Assembly (NCBI GenBank): GCA_012518115.1
Contig: JAAYTD010000011.1
Coordinates: forward strand, 1-47,335
Source of the DNA: Ignavibacteria bacterium
GTDB lineage: Bacteria > Bacteroidota > Ignavibacteria > Kapaibacteriales > UBA2268
Length of the DNA stretch: 47,335 nucleotides
Direction of reading: 5' to 3'
Below the pieces are notes generated by a model, which was not told the origin of the DNA, searched no databases, and saw only the letters and a program-made list of their open reading frames with translations. Below, piece after piece: positions 1-9,415 of this stretch. Position 1 is the first letter of the stretch, and each line of letters starts with the position of its first letter. Position numbers and translations under genes: made by a program.

Positions 1-999
1 GAAATTTTAGGAATTGAATGCTGGGCAGGAGGTATTTGTGGATATCTCGATGAATTTAGTCAAGTAACAAGTTGTTTGAATATTGGAAATATTAACTCTA
101 ATGAATGGTGTGGAGGTATTTGTGGAGCGAACTATAATTCTAGTATGGTAAAAGATTGTATGAATTGTGGTGTAATTAAAGGGAATAATGTAACAGGTGG
201 TATTTGTGGTGGGAATAGTGCAATAATTACTACTTGTTTGAACACGGGTAATGTGCAACAGACTGTAAAAAGTGGTAGTATTTGTGGCTGGAATAATTCG
301 GGTTTAGGAGGTAGTATAGAGCTCGCTTATTATGATAAACAAATTTCTCCTATTTTAGGTATAGGTTTTCCTGAAAACAATATTGAAAGCAGTGTAAAAT
401 CTATGTTGACTAGTGAATTAACAGACGGAGTTTTTAATATTAAAGATTGGCAAACACCTGTATTAGGTTTCTATCCTATACCTGAAGGAGTTGATACTGA
501 AAATGATATTACAGCGATTTCAAGAATAGCTATATTTTTGAATGAAGTGAGTAAAACGGATTTTGAAACTATTGGTAATATACAAAATGATTTTACAATT
601 AGTAATGCAAGTGATGTTACTTGGAAAGCTTATCCTGAGAATATTTTACATATAAACCATGAAGAATGTAAAATAAAGCTATTAGATAGTGGAACAGTAG
701 TTTTATCTGTAGAGAAAGGAAGTGCTAAAAAATCATTAGAATTAAATATAAATTATTTAAATTCTATAAATTCTGAAAATCACATAATACAAAAACTTTA
801 TCCTAATCCAACATTAAATAAATTTTTTATTGAAGGTGATTTTTATAACGACGAAATAAAAATATTAAATTTAGCAGGCGGAGTTTTATATAGAGAAATA
901 CTTAACGCCGAAAAAACAGAAATTGATATTTCAAATCTGCCAGCGGGAGTATATTTCGTAGTAACAAAAGGAAAAATAGGAAAAGTTATTAAAAATTAG
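1..999 (+). CDS. GLUG-repeat secreted protein with T9SS sorting domain (5' partial)
   Basis: The reading frame is open from the first base, so the N-terminus lies outside the window; the first in-frame TTG (76) is not a credible start. The visible part begins with repeated Gly-rich GLUG-type units (GGICG followed by a short spacer and C-x-N-x-G), which in this family build a beta-helix stalk. A linker of about 150 residues follows (roughly 100-250). The last 75 residues are a T9SS type A sorting domain: YPNP near its start, then DEIKILNLAG, ISNLPAGVYFV and a basic end GKIGKVIKN. Known from the family: such proteins cross the outer membrane through T9SS and are anchored or released at the surface. 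The ligand is unknown. The 3' end and its terminator are almost identical to those of the leucine-rich-repeat gene at the other end of the window. Confidence 0.85.
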   Translation, partial: EILGIECWAGGICGYLDEFSQVTSCLNIGNINSNEWCGGICGANYNSSMVKDCMNCGVIKGNNVTGGICGGNSAIITTCLNTGNVQQTVKSGSICGWNNSGLGGSIELAYYDKQISPILGIGFPENNIESSVKSMLTSELTDGVFNIKDWQTPVLGFYPIPEGVDTENDITAISRIAIFLNEVSKTDFETIGNIQNDFTISNASDVTWKAYPENILHINHEECKIKLLDSGTVVLSVEKGSAKKSLELNINYLNSINSENHIIQKLYPNPTLNKFFIEGDFYNDEIKILNLAGGVLYREILNAEKTEIDISNLPAGVYFVVTKGKIGKVIKN

Positions 1000-1023
1000 T
1001 AGGAAATAATTTCTAATTCATAT

Positions 1024-1060
1024 AAACTGCTTATTGGTTTTTTCAGTAAGCAGTTTTTTT
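1024..1060 (+). terminator. Rho-independent terminator of the GLUG/T9SS gene
   Basis: Perfect 10-bp stem AAACTGCTTA (1024-1033) with TAAGCAGTTT (1047-1056), 13-nt loop, and a run of T to 1060. It starts 25 bases after the stop codon. The same hairpin, with one loop base changed, follows the leucine-rich-repeat gene at 45017-45053. Confidence 0.85.
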
Positions 1061-1088
1061 ATAATAAACTATTCCGTCAATCTTATCA

Positions 1089-1205
1089 GGGCGTATACAA
1101 TACGCCCAACAATTCGAGGAAGAGGAATTTTAAAAATACCTTAAAATCACGTAAATCCTAGTTTAGACAAAAGGAGTGACTAATATATAATTAAAACTGG
1201 TATTA
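1089..1205. repeat. Degenerate copy of the dispersed MITE-like element (copy R1)
   Basis: A GGGCGTAT/ATACGCCC hairpin with a 3-nt loop lies at 1089-1107. Then comes a GAGGAATTTTAAAA segment like the GGGGAATTTTAAAA of the better copies. The right end, ATTAAAACTGGTATTA (1190-1205), resembles the terminal repeat ATTCAAAATGGTATTA of the copy near 35.9 kb. No clear left terminal repeat is visible. Apart from this, the terminator and the promoter, the gap 1000-1388 shows no gene. Confidence 0.5.
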
Positions 1206-1255
1206 CTTTTTATAAAAATAAACAGAAGTTTAGATGAAGCTATAGCTTAATTGTT

Positions 1256-1285
1256 TTGTTGTAAAAAGATATTTAATTATATTTG
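1256..1285 (+). promoter_or_regulatory. Bacteroidota-type promoter for the second GLUG gene
   Basis: TTG at 1256-1258, a 19-base spacer, then TATATTTG at 1278-1285. This fits the -33/-7 pattern TTG-N19-TAnnTTTG of Bacteroidota housekeeping promoters. It leaves about 95 bases of leader before the ATG at 1389. Confidence 0.6.
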
Positions 1286-1388
1286 TACTGTTAGTTTTTT
1301 AAAAAGATTATACATTTTTTATTATTTGTAACAAAAATCAAGGTTATCCTGTTCTAAAATGGCAGTGTCAATAGTGAGGTGTAAAAAT

Positions 1389-2441
1389 ATGAAAAGAATA
1401 TTTACAATTACTTTAATGATAGTTCTAGCACTAACTTCAATAAACTCTTTAGAAGCTCAAAAAAAAGCAAGAACTAAAAAAACAAGGAGAAAAAATGTAA
1501 AAGTTGTTGTTCTTGATTCTGTTTTCCAATTAAAAGGATTAGGAACAGCCGACTCGCCTTTTATTATTTCCAATCTTGAAGATTTAAATCAACTTTCAAA
1601 AGTTTGTCAAAAAAAACATTTTATTACAAGTGGAAAGTATTTTAAGCAAACACGAGATATAAGTATTTCAGGTACTTATTCGGTTATTGGTACAAAAGAC
1701 AAACCTTTTAACGGAAATTATGATGGTGGGGGTTATAAAGTTGTTTTTTCAAATAATATAAATTTTTTAGAAAATAACGGATATTTTGGTATTTTTGGAG
1801 TAAATGAAGGAGAGATCGCCAATATTTTTGTAAGTGGTGAAATGGATGTAACTTATAACAAACACAATGTTTACGTTGGAGCTATTGCAGGATTAAATAA
1901 GAAAAATATCAGTCAGTGTTGCAACCATGCTAAAATTGTAGCAGCAGGGAACAATGGAAGTATTTATCTTGGTGGGATTGCAGGTAGAAGTGATGCAGGA
2001 AAAATAATAGATTGCTATAATGCTAATGAATTATTTGGAAATAGCGACGATAGCTATTGTGGAGGCATTACTGGGTGGAACAGTACACACTCTACAGTTG
2101 AAAACTGTTATAGTAGTGGAGAAGCTACAGGATATATGGTTGGCGGAACTGTAGGAATGAACTATGGGTTAGTTAAAAAGAATTATTACTTAACATTTAG
2201 CAGGCCTTATTATGGTGTTAATAAACAATTACTTGGAGATCGTCCTGTTAAAGTTATAGGCAACGATGGAGGCGGTGAACTTATTGCTTCGCGAAGTAGA
2301 ACGATTGGCGAAATGCAAAGCGCTGATTTCGCCTCATCACTGTCAGAGCAATTTAAATATGATAAAGGCTTTCCTAAGTTAGTATGGGAGAAATCAGAAA
2401 AGAAAGCAGTTAAAAAGAAACGAACTACCCGAAGAAGATAG
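1389..2441 (+). CDS. GLUG-repeat secreted protein with basic ends
   Basis: Start chosen at the ATG of 1389, since MKRIFTITLMIVLALTS begins a clean signal peptide (cleavage expected near SLEAQ) and GTGAGGTG upstream can serve as ribosome binding site. An ATG 30 bases earlier would bury the signal peptide. After the signal come a Lys/Arg-rich stretch, a beta-rich segment with GxGTADSPFIISNLEDLNQLS, and then GLUG units (GAIAGLN, GGIAGRS, GGITGWN, GGTVGMN) with Cys/Asn rungs, as in secreted beta-helical surface proteins. Unlike its upstream neighbour it has no T9SS sorting domain; it ends in KKRTTRRR. It may be periplasmic, or exported and bound to another surface component. Function unknown. A terminator follows. 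Confidence 0.8.
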   Translation: MKRIFTITLMIVLALTSINSLEAQKKARTKKTRRKNVKVVVLDSVFQLKGLGTADSPFIISNLEDLNQLSKVCQKKHFITSGKYFKQTRDISISGTYSVIGTKDKPFNGNYDGGGYKVVFSNNINFLENNGYFGIFGVNEGEIANIFVSGEMDVTYNKHNVYVGAIAGLNKKNISQCCNHAKIVAAGNNGSIYLGGIAGRSDAGKIIDCYNANELFGNSDDSYCGGITGWNSTHSTVENCYSSGEATGYMVGGTVGMNYGLVKKNYYLTFSRPYYGVNKQLLGDRPVKVIGNDGGGELIASRSRTIGEMQSADFASSLSEQFKYDKGFPKLVWEKSEKKAVKKKRTTRRR

Positions 2442-2460
2442 ATATTGAATCATTTAGTAA

Positions 2461-2497
2461 TCCGTAAATTTTTATCGTTAAATTTACGGATTTTTTA
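2461..2497 (+). terminator. Rho-independent terminator
   Basis: Perfect 12-bp stem ATCCGTAAATTT (2461-2472) with AAATTTACGGAT (2481-2492), 8-nt loop, then T to 2497. It follows the GLUG gene by about 20 bases. Confidence 0.85.
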
Positions 2498-2561
2498 TAT
2501 ATATTAATAAAATAATACTATCTATAGTTAAAAAGAGATTTTATATTTCATTTTTTTTTTG

Positions 2562-2569
2562 TATTTTTG
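2562..2569 (+). promoter_or_regulatory. Possible -7 element upstream of metG
   Basis: TATTTTTG matches TAnnTTTG and stands 52 bases before the metG ATG. No TTG is present at the expected -33 distance, so this is only half of a promoter. Confidence 0.35.
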
Positions 2570-2621
2570 TAAGCTTAAAGAGAAAAAATAATAATAAAAA
2601 TAGAAGAGAAGGTATAGTATA

Positions 2622-4904
2622 ATGAAACGAACTTTAATTACGTCAGCTTTGCCATATGCTAATGGTTATATTCATCTTGGACATCTTGCCGGTGCTTATC
2701 TACCTGCGGACATTTATGCACGTTTTTTACGTCTTTTAGGTGAAGAAGTTCTCTATGTTTGTGGTTCAGACGAACATGGAGTAGCTATTACTATTTCAGC
2801 AGAAAAAGAAAACACAACTCCACAAGCTATTATAGACAAATATCATAATGCTAATGCAGATGCATTTAAAAAGTTTGGAATGAGCTTTGATATTTATTCA
2901 AGAACTTCTAACAATTTACATAAAGAAACGGCACTTGATTTTTTCGAAGTTTTGCTTGAAAAAAAATTCTTAGAAGAAAAAGAAGAAGAACAATTTTATG
3001 ATTCTAAGGCTAAAATGTTTTTGCCTGATAGATATATTGAAGGAATTTGTCCAAATTGTAATTCTGATAAAGCACGTGGTGACCAATGTGATAAATGTGG
3101 CGCTTATTACGAACAAAATGAACTGAAAAACCCGATTTCTACAATTACTAAAACGACGCCAACTCTTAAAAAAACAACACATTGGTATCTAAAATTAGGT
3201 ATGTTCCAAGAATTTATAGAAAGTTATGTAGAAAGTAACGAAAGTTTTTGGAAAGACAATGTCTTGCAACAAGCTAAGGGCTGGTTAAGATTAGGATTAA
3301 ATGATAGAGCTATTACTCGTGATTTAGATTGGGGAGTGAAAATTGAGAATGCAAAAGGTGTTAATAAGGAAAAAGCAGCGGGCAAGGTTCTTTATGTTTG
3401 GTTTGATGCTGTTTTAGGTTATTTAACTGCTACAAAAGAATGGGCATTACGAGAAGAAAGCAAAGGGAAAGTAACGAAAGACGATTGGAAAAAATGGTGG
3501 AAAGACGAGGAAACAAGCCATATCGCTTTTATTGGAAAAGATAATATTGTGTTTCATACCATAATGTTACCTGTAATTCAAATTGCTTATGGCGGTTTTA
3601 TTCTTCCGACAAACGTACCTGCTAACGAATTTTTGAACTTAGAAGGTAATAAATTCTCTAAATCTCGAAATTGGAGTATTGATCTAAAAGATTTCATTGA
3701 TGATTTTGAAAGTGAACAAAGTATTGATACACTTCGCTATACTTTAGCTACAATTTTACCTGAAAATAAGGATAGCGATTTCACTTGGAAAGATTTTCAA
3801 GCAAAAAATAATAATGAGCTAGCGGCTATTCTGGGGAATTTCATAAATAGAACAGTACAGTTTATCCATAAATATATGGGTGGACGTGTTCCAATTTTAA
3901 CTGAACGTTATGCTAATATCCAAGAGCATATTGAACGTATTATTACTAAATTTTCGGAGCTCAATATAAAATCTCCTGATGAATTGAAAAAACTCTATAA
4001 AGAAGAAAATGTAGATGAGTTGTCTATTAATGATTTCTTATTGTTTTTTGGGCTATGGCGTGGATTGCGTTCAATAGAAAATTTGTATAAAAAATTCAAA
4101 TTTAAAGATGCTGTTGCTGAAACAATGAATTTAGCACGAGTTGCAAATAAATATTTCAATGACGAAGAGCCATGGAAAGCAATAAAAGAAAATCCTGAAA
4201 AATGCCACAAAACAATATATATTTGTTCACAAGTTGCATATACGTTAGCTATTGCTTTTGCTCCTATTCTTCCTTATACAAGTGCTAAGCTTCAAACTTT
4301 ATTAGGAAAAGAAATAAATATAGGAAATGCAAACTCTGCAACAAAAGGAGCAAACTATTTTCACGATGCAATTAAGTTCAATGTTAAAAGTGGCTTGCAA
4401 TTACCAGAAGTGCCTGTTTTGTTTGAAAAAATAGAAGATGATGTTATAGCAAAACAGATTGCTAAACTTGGTAACGAGCAACAAACAGAAACGAAAGCAG
4501 AAAGTAAAAAAGAGGAAACTAAGAAAGCAGAAGCCGAAAAACCAGCAAAAACAGAAAAACCAGCGGAAGAAGTTGATGACGGAATGATTTCTATTGACTA
4601 TTTTTCAAAAGTTAAATTGCGTACTGCGAAAATTATTCAAGCTGATCGTATTGAAAAATCAAAGAAGCTATTGAAATTAATAGTGAAAATGGGTGATGAA
4701 GAGCGCCAAATTCTTGCTGGTGTTGCGGATAGCTATGAACCTGAGTATTTAGTAGGAAAAACAATAGTAGTTGTTTCAAATTTAAGACCTACTAAATTAA
4801 TGGGACTTGATTCGGAAGGAATGATGTTGTGTGCATCAAAAGCCGGAAAATTATGCTTTGTTACGACTGAAGTAGATTTTGAAGACGATGCATACGTAAG
4901 ATAG
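2622..4904 (+). CDS. metG: Methionyl-tRNA synthetase
   Basis: Charges tRNA-Met with methionine in the cytoplasm. Class I catalytic core: the HIGH motif appears as HLGH at residues 18-21 and the KMSKS loop as KFSKS near residue 345. A zinc knuckle CPNC...CDKCG lies near 144-162. After the anticodon-binding helices there is a Lys/Glu/Ala/Thr-rich linker (about 624-652), then a C-terminal OB-fold tRNA-binding domain (about 655-760, beginning DGMISIDYFSKVKLRTAKI) that makes MetG dimerise in many bacteria. At 760 residues it has the expected length for a MetG carrying this domain. GAGAAGG precedes the ATG. It is monocistronic or first before the foldase gene 89 bases downstream. Confidence 0.98.
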   Translation: MKRTLITSALPYANGYIHLGHLAGAYLPADIYARFLRLLGEEVLYVCGSDEHGVAITISAEKENTTPQAIIDKYHNANADAFKKFGMSFDIYSRTSNNLHKETALDFFEVLLEKKFLEEKEEEQFYDSKAKMFLPDRYIEGICPNCNSDKARGDQCDKCGAYYEQNELKNPISTITKTTPTLKKTTHWYLKLGMFQEFIESYVESNESFWKDNVLQQAKGWLRLGLNDRAITRDLDWGVKIENAKGVNKEKAAGKVLYVWFDAVLGYLTATKEWALREESKGKVTKDDWKKWWKDEETSHIAFIGKDNIVFHTIMLPVIQIAYGGFILPTNVPANEFLNLEGNKFSKSRNWSIDLKDFIDDFESEQSIDTLRYTLATILPENKDSDFTWKDFQAKNNNELAAILGNFINRTVQFIHKYMGGRVPILTERYANIQEHIERIITKFSELNIKSPDELKKLYKEENVDELSINDFLLFFGLWRGLRSIENLYKKFKFKDAVAETMNLARVANKYFNDEEPWKAIKENPEKCHKTIYICSQVAYTLAIAFAPILPYTSAKLQTLLGKEINIGNANSATKGANYFHDAIKFNVKSGLQLPEVPVLFEKIEDDVIAKQIAKLGNEQQTETKAESKKEETKKAEAEKPAKTEKPAEEVDDGMISIDYFSKVKLRTAKIIQADRIEKSKKLLKLIVKMGDEERQILAGVADSYEPEYLVGKTIVVVSNLRPTKLMGLDSEGMMLCASKAGKLCFVTTEVDFEDDAYVR

Positions 4905-4993
4905 AACAATCAAATTAATTGTAAAAATATATTATTGTTTAACTGGGTGCAAAAAGCACAAAAATAGATTTTTTAGATATTGGAGTGAGAAAA

Positions 4994-7039
4994 ATGCTAA
5001 GAAAAGCATTATTTTTAATTATTTTATTTTTTGCATTTAACAATTTTAGTTATGCAAAAATCGATACAAGCCAAACTCTACTAACAGTAGGAAATGAAAA
5101 AATTTCTTTCGGTGAATTGAAAAGAGCTTTTGAAAAAACGTCTATGCGTAGAGATATTGTTTTTGAAGATATCTCTAAAGATAGTTTAATGGATTTTATT
5201 AATCTATATGCAAATTATAAACTGAAAGTAATTGATGGAGTTAAGCGAAAGATTCACGAAGATTCTACTGTTGTTGCAGAAATCAAAGAAAATTATGATT
5301 TACTAGCTGAATCATATTTGTTTAATAAAAATATTGTAGAACCAGCTGTTGAATATTATTTAGATTTAAGAAAAACAGATAAGAAAATAGCACTGATTAT
5401 GACAACATTTAGAGCGGATGGCGATACAACGGAAGCTTATCAAAAAATCCATTCTGCGCTAAAGGAAATTGAAAACGGTGGCACTTTTGAATTTTCTGCT
5501 AGAAAATACTCGGCTGATAGTTCTACAGCTGTAAATGGTGGCGTTTTACCTCTTTATATTACAGGACTTAAGATACAGAGAAAGTTAGAAGATGCTTTAG
5601 TGAAGCTAAAAGTAGGTGAATATACAAAAGAACCTGTTAGAACAGACTTTGGCTATTTTCTTATAAAACTTTTGGAAGAAAAACCACGTGAAATTATTAT
5701 GCTAAGTCATATTTTATTGCCGTTCCAAACAGAAGCAGATATATTTAATCAAAAAAGTATAACTAAAGAAGATACTTTGCGAGCTAAAAAAATGGCTGAT
5801 AGTGTATATAAATTTATAGAAGCAGGCGAGAATTTTAATGAACTTGCAAATAAATTTTCGGGCGATAAGCCATCTCTTGCTGAAGGTAGAGGCGGATTTT
5901 TAGGAATATATTCGCGCTCTACTGGACTTGCAACAACTGGCGATAATCTTATACAAGAAGTTGAAACTGAAGCTTATAGACTGAAAGATAAAGAAATTTC
6001 AAAGCCGATTTTATCAAAATATGGCTATCATATCATAAGAAGAGATAGTACTATAACTTACGATGAACGTGAAGAAGTTAAAGAAAGTTACCGCAGACTT
6101 TATTATGCAAATGATGAACAAAAATATCTTGATTCTTTAGCTGTAGCTATCTGCAATTATTCATTGAATAATAAAAGTTTCAAATTACTTGTGGATTATG
6201 CTGATAATAATAAAACTGCATTAGATACAAATTTTGCCAAAAGAATTCCCGAAGATATAAAAGCATTAGAGCTCTATTCGATTCTTGGTAAAAAATATAC
6301 AGTTGATAATTTTATACAAAATTTGATAACAAAGCCTGAATTGAAAATCGTTGCAACAAATGAGCAAGGATTTGAAAAAGCTATTAAGCTACTGATAAGA
6401 CCTATAGTTATAGCAGAAGCTACAAAAGATATTGAAAATGCCTATCCTGAATTTAAAGTAATGATGCGGGAATTTCGAGATGGTATTATACTATTTCGTA
6501 TGGAAGCATTAAATGTTTGGAACAGATTGAAGTTTGACACAACATTAGCAAAGAAGTTTTATGATACAACGAAAATGGATTTAACACGTCCCGCTTATTA
6601 TGATATAAGTGAAATTTATATGTTGTCAAATCCGGGAATAAAAAAAATACGTGAAGAAATTATACAAGGAAAGATATCTTTTGATTCGGCTGCGGCTTTG
6701 CATACGCAAAGAAATAACTATCGCGATAAAAAAGGACATCATGGAAATCTATATCCTGAAAAATATAAGCTTGCTGAAATTGCAGAAACATTAAAATTGA
6801 AAAAAAATGATATTTCAGAACCTTTTGAATATGAAACGGGATATTCAATTATAAAAATAAATGATTTCCAACCCTCACGTAGAAAAACTTTTGAAGAAGC
6901 AATTCCTGATATATCGGGAGCAGTGCAAGCGCTAGTCCAAAAACAATTGGAAGAAAGATGGATTAAAGATTTGAAGCAGAGATATAGAGTTGTTGTTAAT
7001 AAGAACGCAATTAATTCTATTTTTAACAGGAAAAAATAA
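4994..7039 (+). CDS. Periplasmic peptidyl-prolyl isomerase (SurA/PpiD-like, two parvulin domains)
   Basis: Start set at ATG 4994, eight bases after GGAG; a GTG three codons upstream is less likely. MLRKALFLIILFFAFNNFSYA is a signal peptide. An N-terminal SurA-type helical region is followed by two PpiC rotamase domains. The first is at about residues 130-235 (FSARKYSADSS...GGVLPL...GYFLIKLLEEKP). The second is at about 235-355 (LSHILLP...FNELANKFSGD...GRGGFLG...YGYHIIRRD). A third, degenerate parvulin-like segment closes the protein (GYSIIKINDFQPSRR). Family role: folding and chaperoning of outer-membrane proteins, which fits the several barrel and T9SS proteins nearby. Its exact clients cannot be read from sequence. 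Confidence 0.88.
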   Translation: MLRKALFLIILFFAFNNFSYAKIDTSQTLLTVGNEKISFGELKRAFEKTSMRRDIVFEDISKDSLMDFINLYANYKLKVIDGVKRKIHEDSTVVAEIKENYDLLAESYLFNKNIVEPAVEYYLDLRKTDKKIALIMTTFRADGDTTEAYQKIHSALKEIENGGTFEFSARKYSADSSTAVNGGVLPLYITGLKIQRKLEDALVKLKVGEYTKEPVRTDFGYFLIKLLEEKPREIIMLSHILLPFQTEADIFNQKSITKEDTLRAKKMADSVYKFIEAGENFNELANKFSGDKPSLAEGRGGFLGIYSRSTGLATTGDNLIQEVETEAYRLKDKEISKPILSKYGYHIIRRDSTITYDEREEVKESYRRLYYANDEQKYLDSLAVAICNYSLNNKSFKLLVDYADNNKTALDTNFAKRIPEDIKALELYSILGKKYTVDNFIQNLITKPELKIVATNEQGFEKAIKLLIRPIVIAEATKDIENAYPEFKVMMREFRDGIILFRMEALNVWNRLKFDTTLAKKFYDTTKMDLTRPAYYDISEIYMLSNPGIKKIREEIIQGKISFDSAAALHTQRNNYRDKKGHHGNLYPEKYKLAEIAETLKLKKNDISEPFEYETGYSIIKINDFQPSRRKTFEEAIPDISGAVQALVQKQLEERWIKDLKQRYRVVVNKNAINSIFNRKK

Positions 7040-7113
7040 GTTTTTTACAAACGAAATAGCAGATTTAGAACATAATACTAAAATGTAAATTTAAGATTTT
7101 AAAGGTGGTTAAT

Positions 7114-8241
7114 ATGGCAAAAAAAGCAACTAATACATCATTACACAAAGCAAAAGCAGCGAAAAATGATGAATTTTATACCCAATATGTTGATATTCAA
7201 AAAGAGGTTGAAGCTTATTTGGAGTATAATGAAGATGTGTTTCGCGATAAAGTAGTTTATTGTAATTGCGATGATCCATACGAGAGTAATTTTTTCCGCT
7301 ATTTTGTTTTGAATTTTGAAAAACTGGGTCTTAAACAGCTTATTACTACAAGCTATAAACCTTCGCCAATTGCCAATACACAACTTCCTCTTTTTGGTGA
7401 TGACAAAACATTAGTTCCGAAAAAAGAACGCCCAAAGGTAACTGCCAATAGATTTATTATAAATTCGGTTGGCGATATAGATGGTGATGGAGAATTTACA
7501 TTAAGGGATGTGGCACAACAGTTAAGAGAAAATAAAAACAATGAGTGGATACCTTTAGATGGGAACGGTGATTTTCGTTCTGAAGAGTGCATTGAACTGT
7601 TTAAACAAGCAGATATTATTATAACTAACCCGCCATTTTCGCTGTTTCGTGAGTATGTAGCACAACTTTTTGAATATGATAAGCAATTTTTGATTATTTC
7701 TAACAAAAATGCTATTACTTACAAAGAGATTTTTCCTAAAATCAAAGAAAATAAGATGTGGGTTGGCAATATGCCAATGTCTGTTGATTTACTTTTTATT
7801 GTTCCTGAGTATGTACAAAAAGAGTTAGAAAAAACTGGGAAAATAGGCAGTAGTTACCGAATTATTGATGGACAGTTTTTTGCAAGAAGTTCATCGATTT
7901 GGTTTACAAATCTTGATCATGGCAAACGTCATCAACCATTAAGTTTAATGACAATGGAAGATAACAAAAAATTTAATAAAAAAGTGAAAAAATCATCTAC
8001 GGCATATAAAAAATACGATAATTACAATGCAATTGAAGTGCCTTTTACTGATGCTATTCCAAGCGATTATGACGGAGTTATGGGTGTGCCGATTTCATTT
8101 TTGGATAAGTATAATCCTGACCAATTTGAGATTTTAGGACATATGGTTTCTACGACAATTGATGAATATAATTTTGGATATCCATATGTTGATGGCAAAA
8201 AGATTTACGCAAGAATTTTAATTAAATACAAAAGAGGATAA
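7114..8241 (+). CDS. Adenine-specific DNA methyltransferase, EcoRI family
   Basis: Start at ATG 7114, preceded by AGGTGG; an in-frame GTG three codons earlier is rejected. Expected product of 375 residues. The opening [16 protein letters not shown] and [19 protein letters not shown], with the catalytic motif NPPF at residues 172-175 in a [12 protein letters not shown] context, are typical of the M.EcoRI-like N6-adenine methyltransferases. The enzyme would methylate adenine in a short target using S-adenosylmethionine. The stop is four bases from the ATG of a DUF262-HNH nuclease gene whose ribosome site AGAGGA lies inside this gene, so the two are surely co-translated. No EcoRI-type endonuclease is present. 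The target sequence cannot be predicted. The pair sits between a foldase and a patatin gene, like an inserted cassette. Confidence 0.9.
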   Translation: MAKKATNTSLHKAKAAKNDEFYTQYVDIQKEVEAYLEYNEDVFRDKVVYCNCDDPYESNFFRYFVLNFEKLGLKQLITTSYKPSPIANTQLPLFGDDKTLVPKKERPKVTANRFIINSVGDIDGDGEFTLRDVAQQLRENKNNEWIPLDGNGDFRSEECIELFKQADIIITNPPFSLFREYVAQLFEYDKQFLIISNKNAITYKEIFPKIKENKMWVGNMPMSVDLLFIVPEYVQKELEKTGKIGSSYRIIDGQFFARSSSIWFTNLDHGKRHQPLSLMTMEDNKKFNKKVKKSSTAYKKYDNYNAIEVPFTDAIPSDYDGVMGVPISFLDKYNPDQFEILGHMVSTTIDEYNFGYPYVDGKKIYARILIKYKRG

Positions 8242-8245
8242 AAAT

Positions 8246-9415
8246 ATGAAAACAAAATTAAGAACCGATATTACTGTAAAAGATATATGTGTTGGCTTTC
8301 AGTATAATGAATCTGAAGGAAAAGGACTTTTTGGGCTTTCGGGAAAACTTACTATTCAGCCTGAATATCAGCGAAACTATATTTACGCTTCTGATAATGG
8401 TAAAAGAGAAATGGCGGTAATAGATTCTGTACTTAAAGGTTATCCGATTGGTTTAATATATTTTAATAAAGTAAGTGATGATAAGTTTGAAGTTTTAGAC
8501 GGTCAACAACGCATTACAAGTTTGGGACGATTCGTAACAGAGAAGTTTGCCATAAAAGACGAGAATGGAATGCCACAAACTTATAGAGGTTTGGCGGTAG
8601 ATAAGAAAGAAAGGATTTTGGAAACAAAACTACTTATTTATGAGTGCGAAGGTACGGAAACCGAAATTAAAGAATGGTTTAAAACTATCAATATTGCAGG
8701 TGTTCCGCTCAATAATCAAGAGCTATTAAATGCGGTGTATTCTGGTTCTTTTGTAACGTTAGCCAAACGAGAATTTAGCAACAGCCAGAATTCAAATATT
8801 CAAAAATGGAGTGCTTATATTAGAGGAAGTGCCAATCGTCAAGATTTTTTAGAGCGGGCATTAGATTGGATAAGTAAAGGAAATATAGGCGAATATATGA
8901 GCAATCATAGGCATGATAAGAATATTAACGAGCTCAAAACCTACTTTAACAGCGTAATAGATTGGGTTTCGAATGTGTTTATAGATGTTGAAAAAGAAAT
9001 GTGCGGACTTGAATGGGGACAACTGTTTGAAACCTATAAAAATCAACCATATGATCCGAATAAAGTATCGGAACAAGTTCATAAATTATATGCCGATCCT
9101 TATGTAAAAAGTCGCAAGGGTATATTTGAATATATTCTTGGTGGATTAAAAGATAACAATTTGCTTGATGTACGAGTTTTTGACGATGCAACTAAAAGGG
9201 CAGTTTATAAAAAACAGACAGACAAAGCAGAAAAGAACAATATCTCAAACTGTCCGTTATGTGCTGTAGGACACGATGCCAATAAGTCCAGAATTTGGGA
9301 TTTAAAAGATATGGACGCAGACCACGTAACTGCTTGGAGTAAAGGCGGTGCTACTGACATAAAAAATTGCCAGATGCTTTGTAAAACGCACAACAGAGCA
9401 AAAGGAAACAAATAA
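8246..9415 (+). CDS. DUF262 / HNH nuclease partner of the methyltransferase
   Basis: 389 residues. The N-terminal part is a DUF262 (GmrSD/ParB-like) domain: [11 protein letters not shown] near residue 32, then the signature DGQQR at 85-89. In GmrSD-type proteins this domain is linked to nucleotide-dependent restriction of modified DNA. The C-terminus is an HNH nuclease with a zinc knuckle: CPLC (336-339), the catalytic-type [12 protein letters not shown] with H360, and [10 protein letters not shown] with C379 and H382. Position behind an adenine methyltransferase suggests either a restriction partner blocked by self-methylation or a modification-dependent nuclease. Which of the two cannot be told from sequence. 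Its stop codon TAA (9413-9415) is also the first three bases of a MITE-like terminal repeat. Confidence 0.88.
   Translation: MKTKLRTDITVKDICVGFQYNESEGKGLFGLSGKLTIQPEYQRNYIYASDNGKREMAVIDSVLKGYPIGLIYFNKVSDDKFEVLDGQQRITSLGRFVTEKFAIKDENGMPQTYRGLAVDKKERILETKLLIYECEGTETEIKEWFKTINIAGVPLNNQELLNAVYSGSFVTLAKREFSNSQNSNIQKWSAYIRGSANRQDFLERALDWISKGNIGEYMSNHRHDKNINELKTYFNSVIDWVSNVFIDVEKEMCGLEWGQLFETYKNQPYDPNKVSEQVHKLYADPYVKSRKGIFEYILGGLKDNNLLDVRVFDDATKRAVYKKQTDKAEKNNISNCPLCAVGHDANKSRIWDLKDMDADHVTAWSKGGATDIKNCQMLCKTHNRAKGNK

Noticed and set aside
7-258. Minus-strand open frame at the left edge
   Set aside because: It lies opposite the GLUG repeats and has no features of its own.
1359-1388. Earlier ATG for the second GLUG gene
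   Set aside because: The signal peptide and ribosome site fit the ATG at 1389.
4947-4959. GTGC-AAAAA-GCAC palindrome after metG
   Set aside because: Too short for a terminator and not followed by a T run; no factor site recognised.
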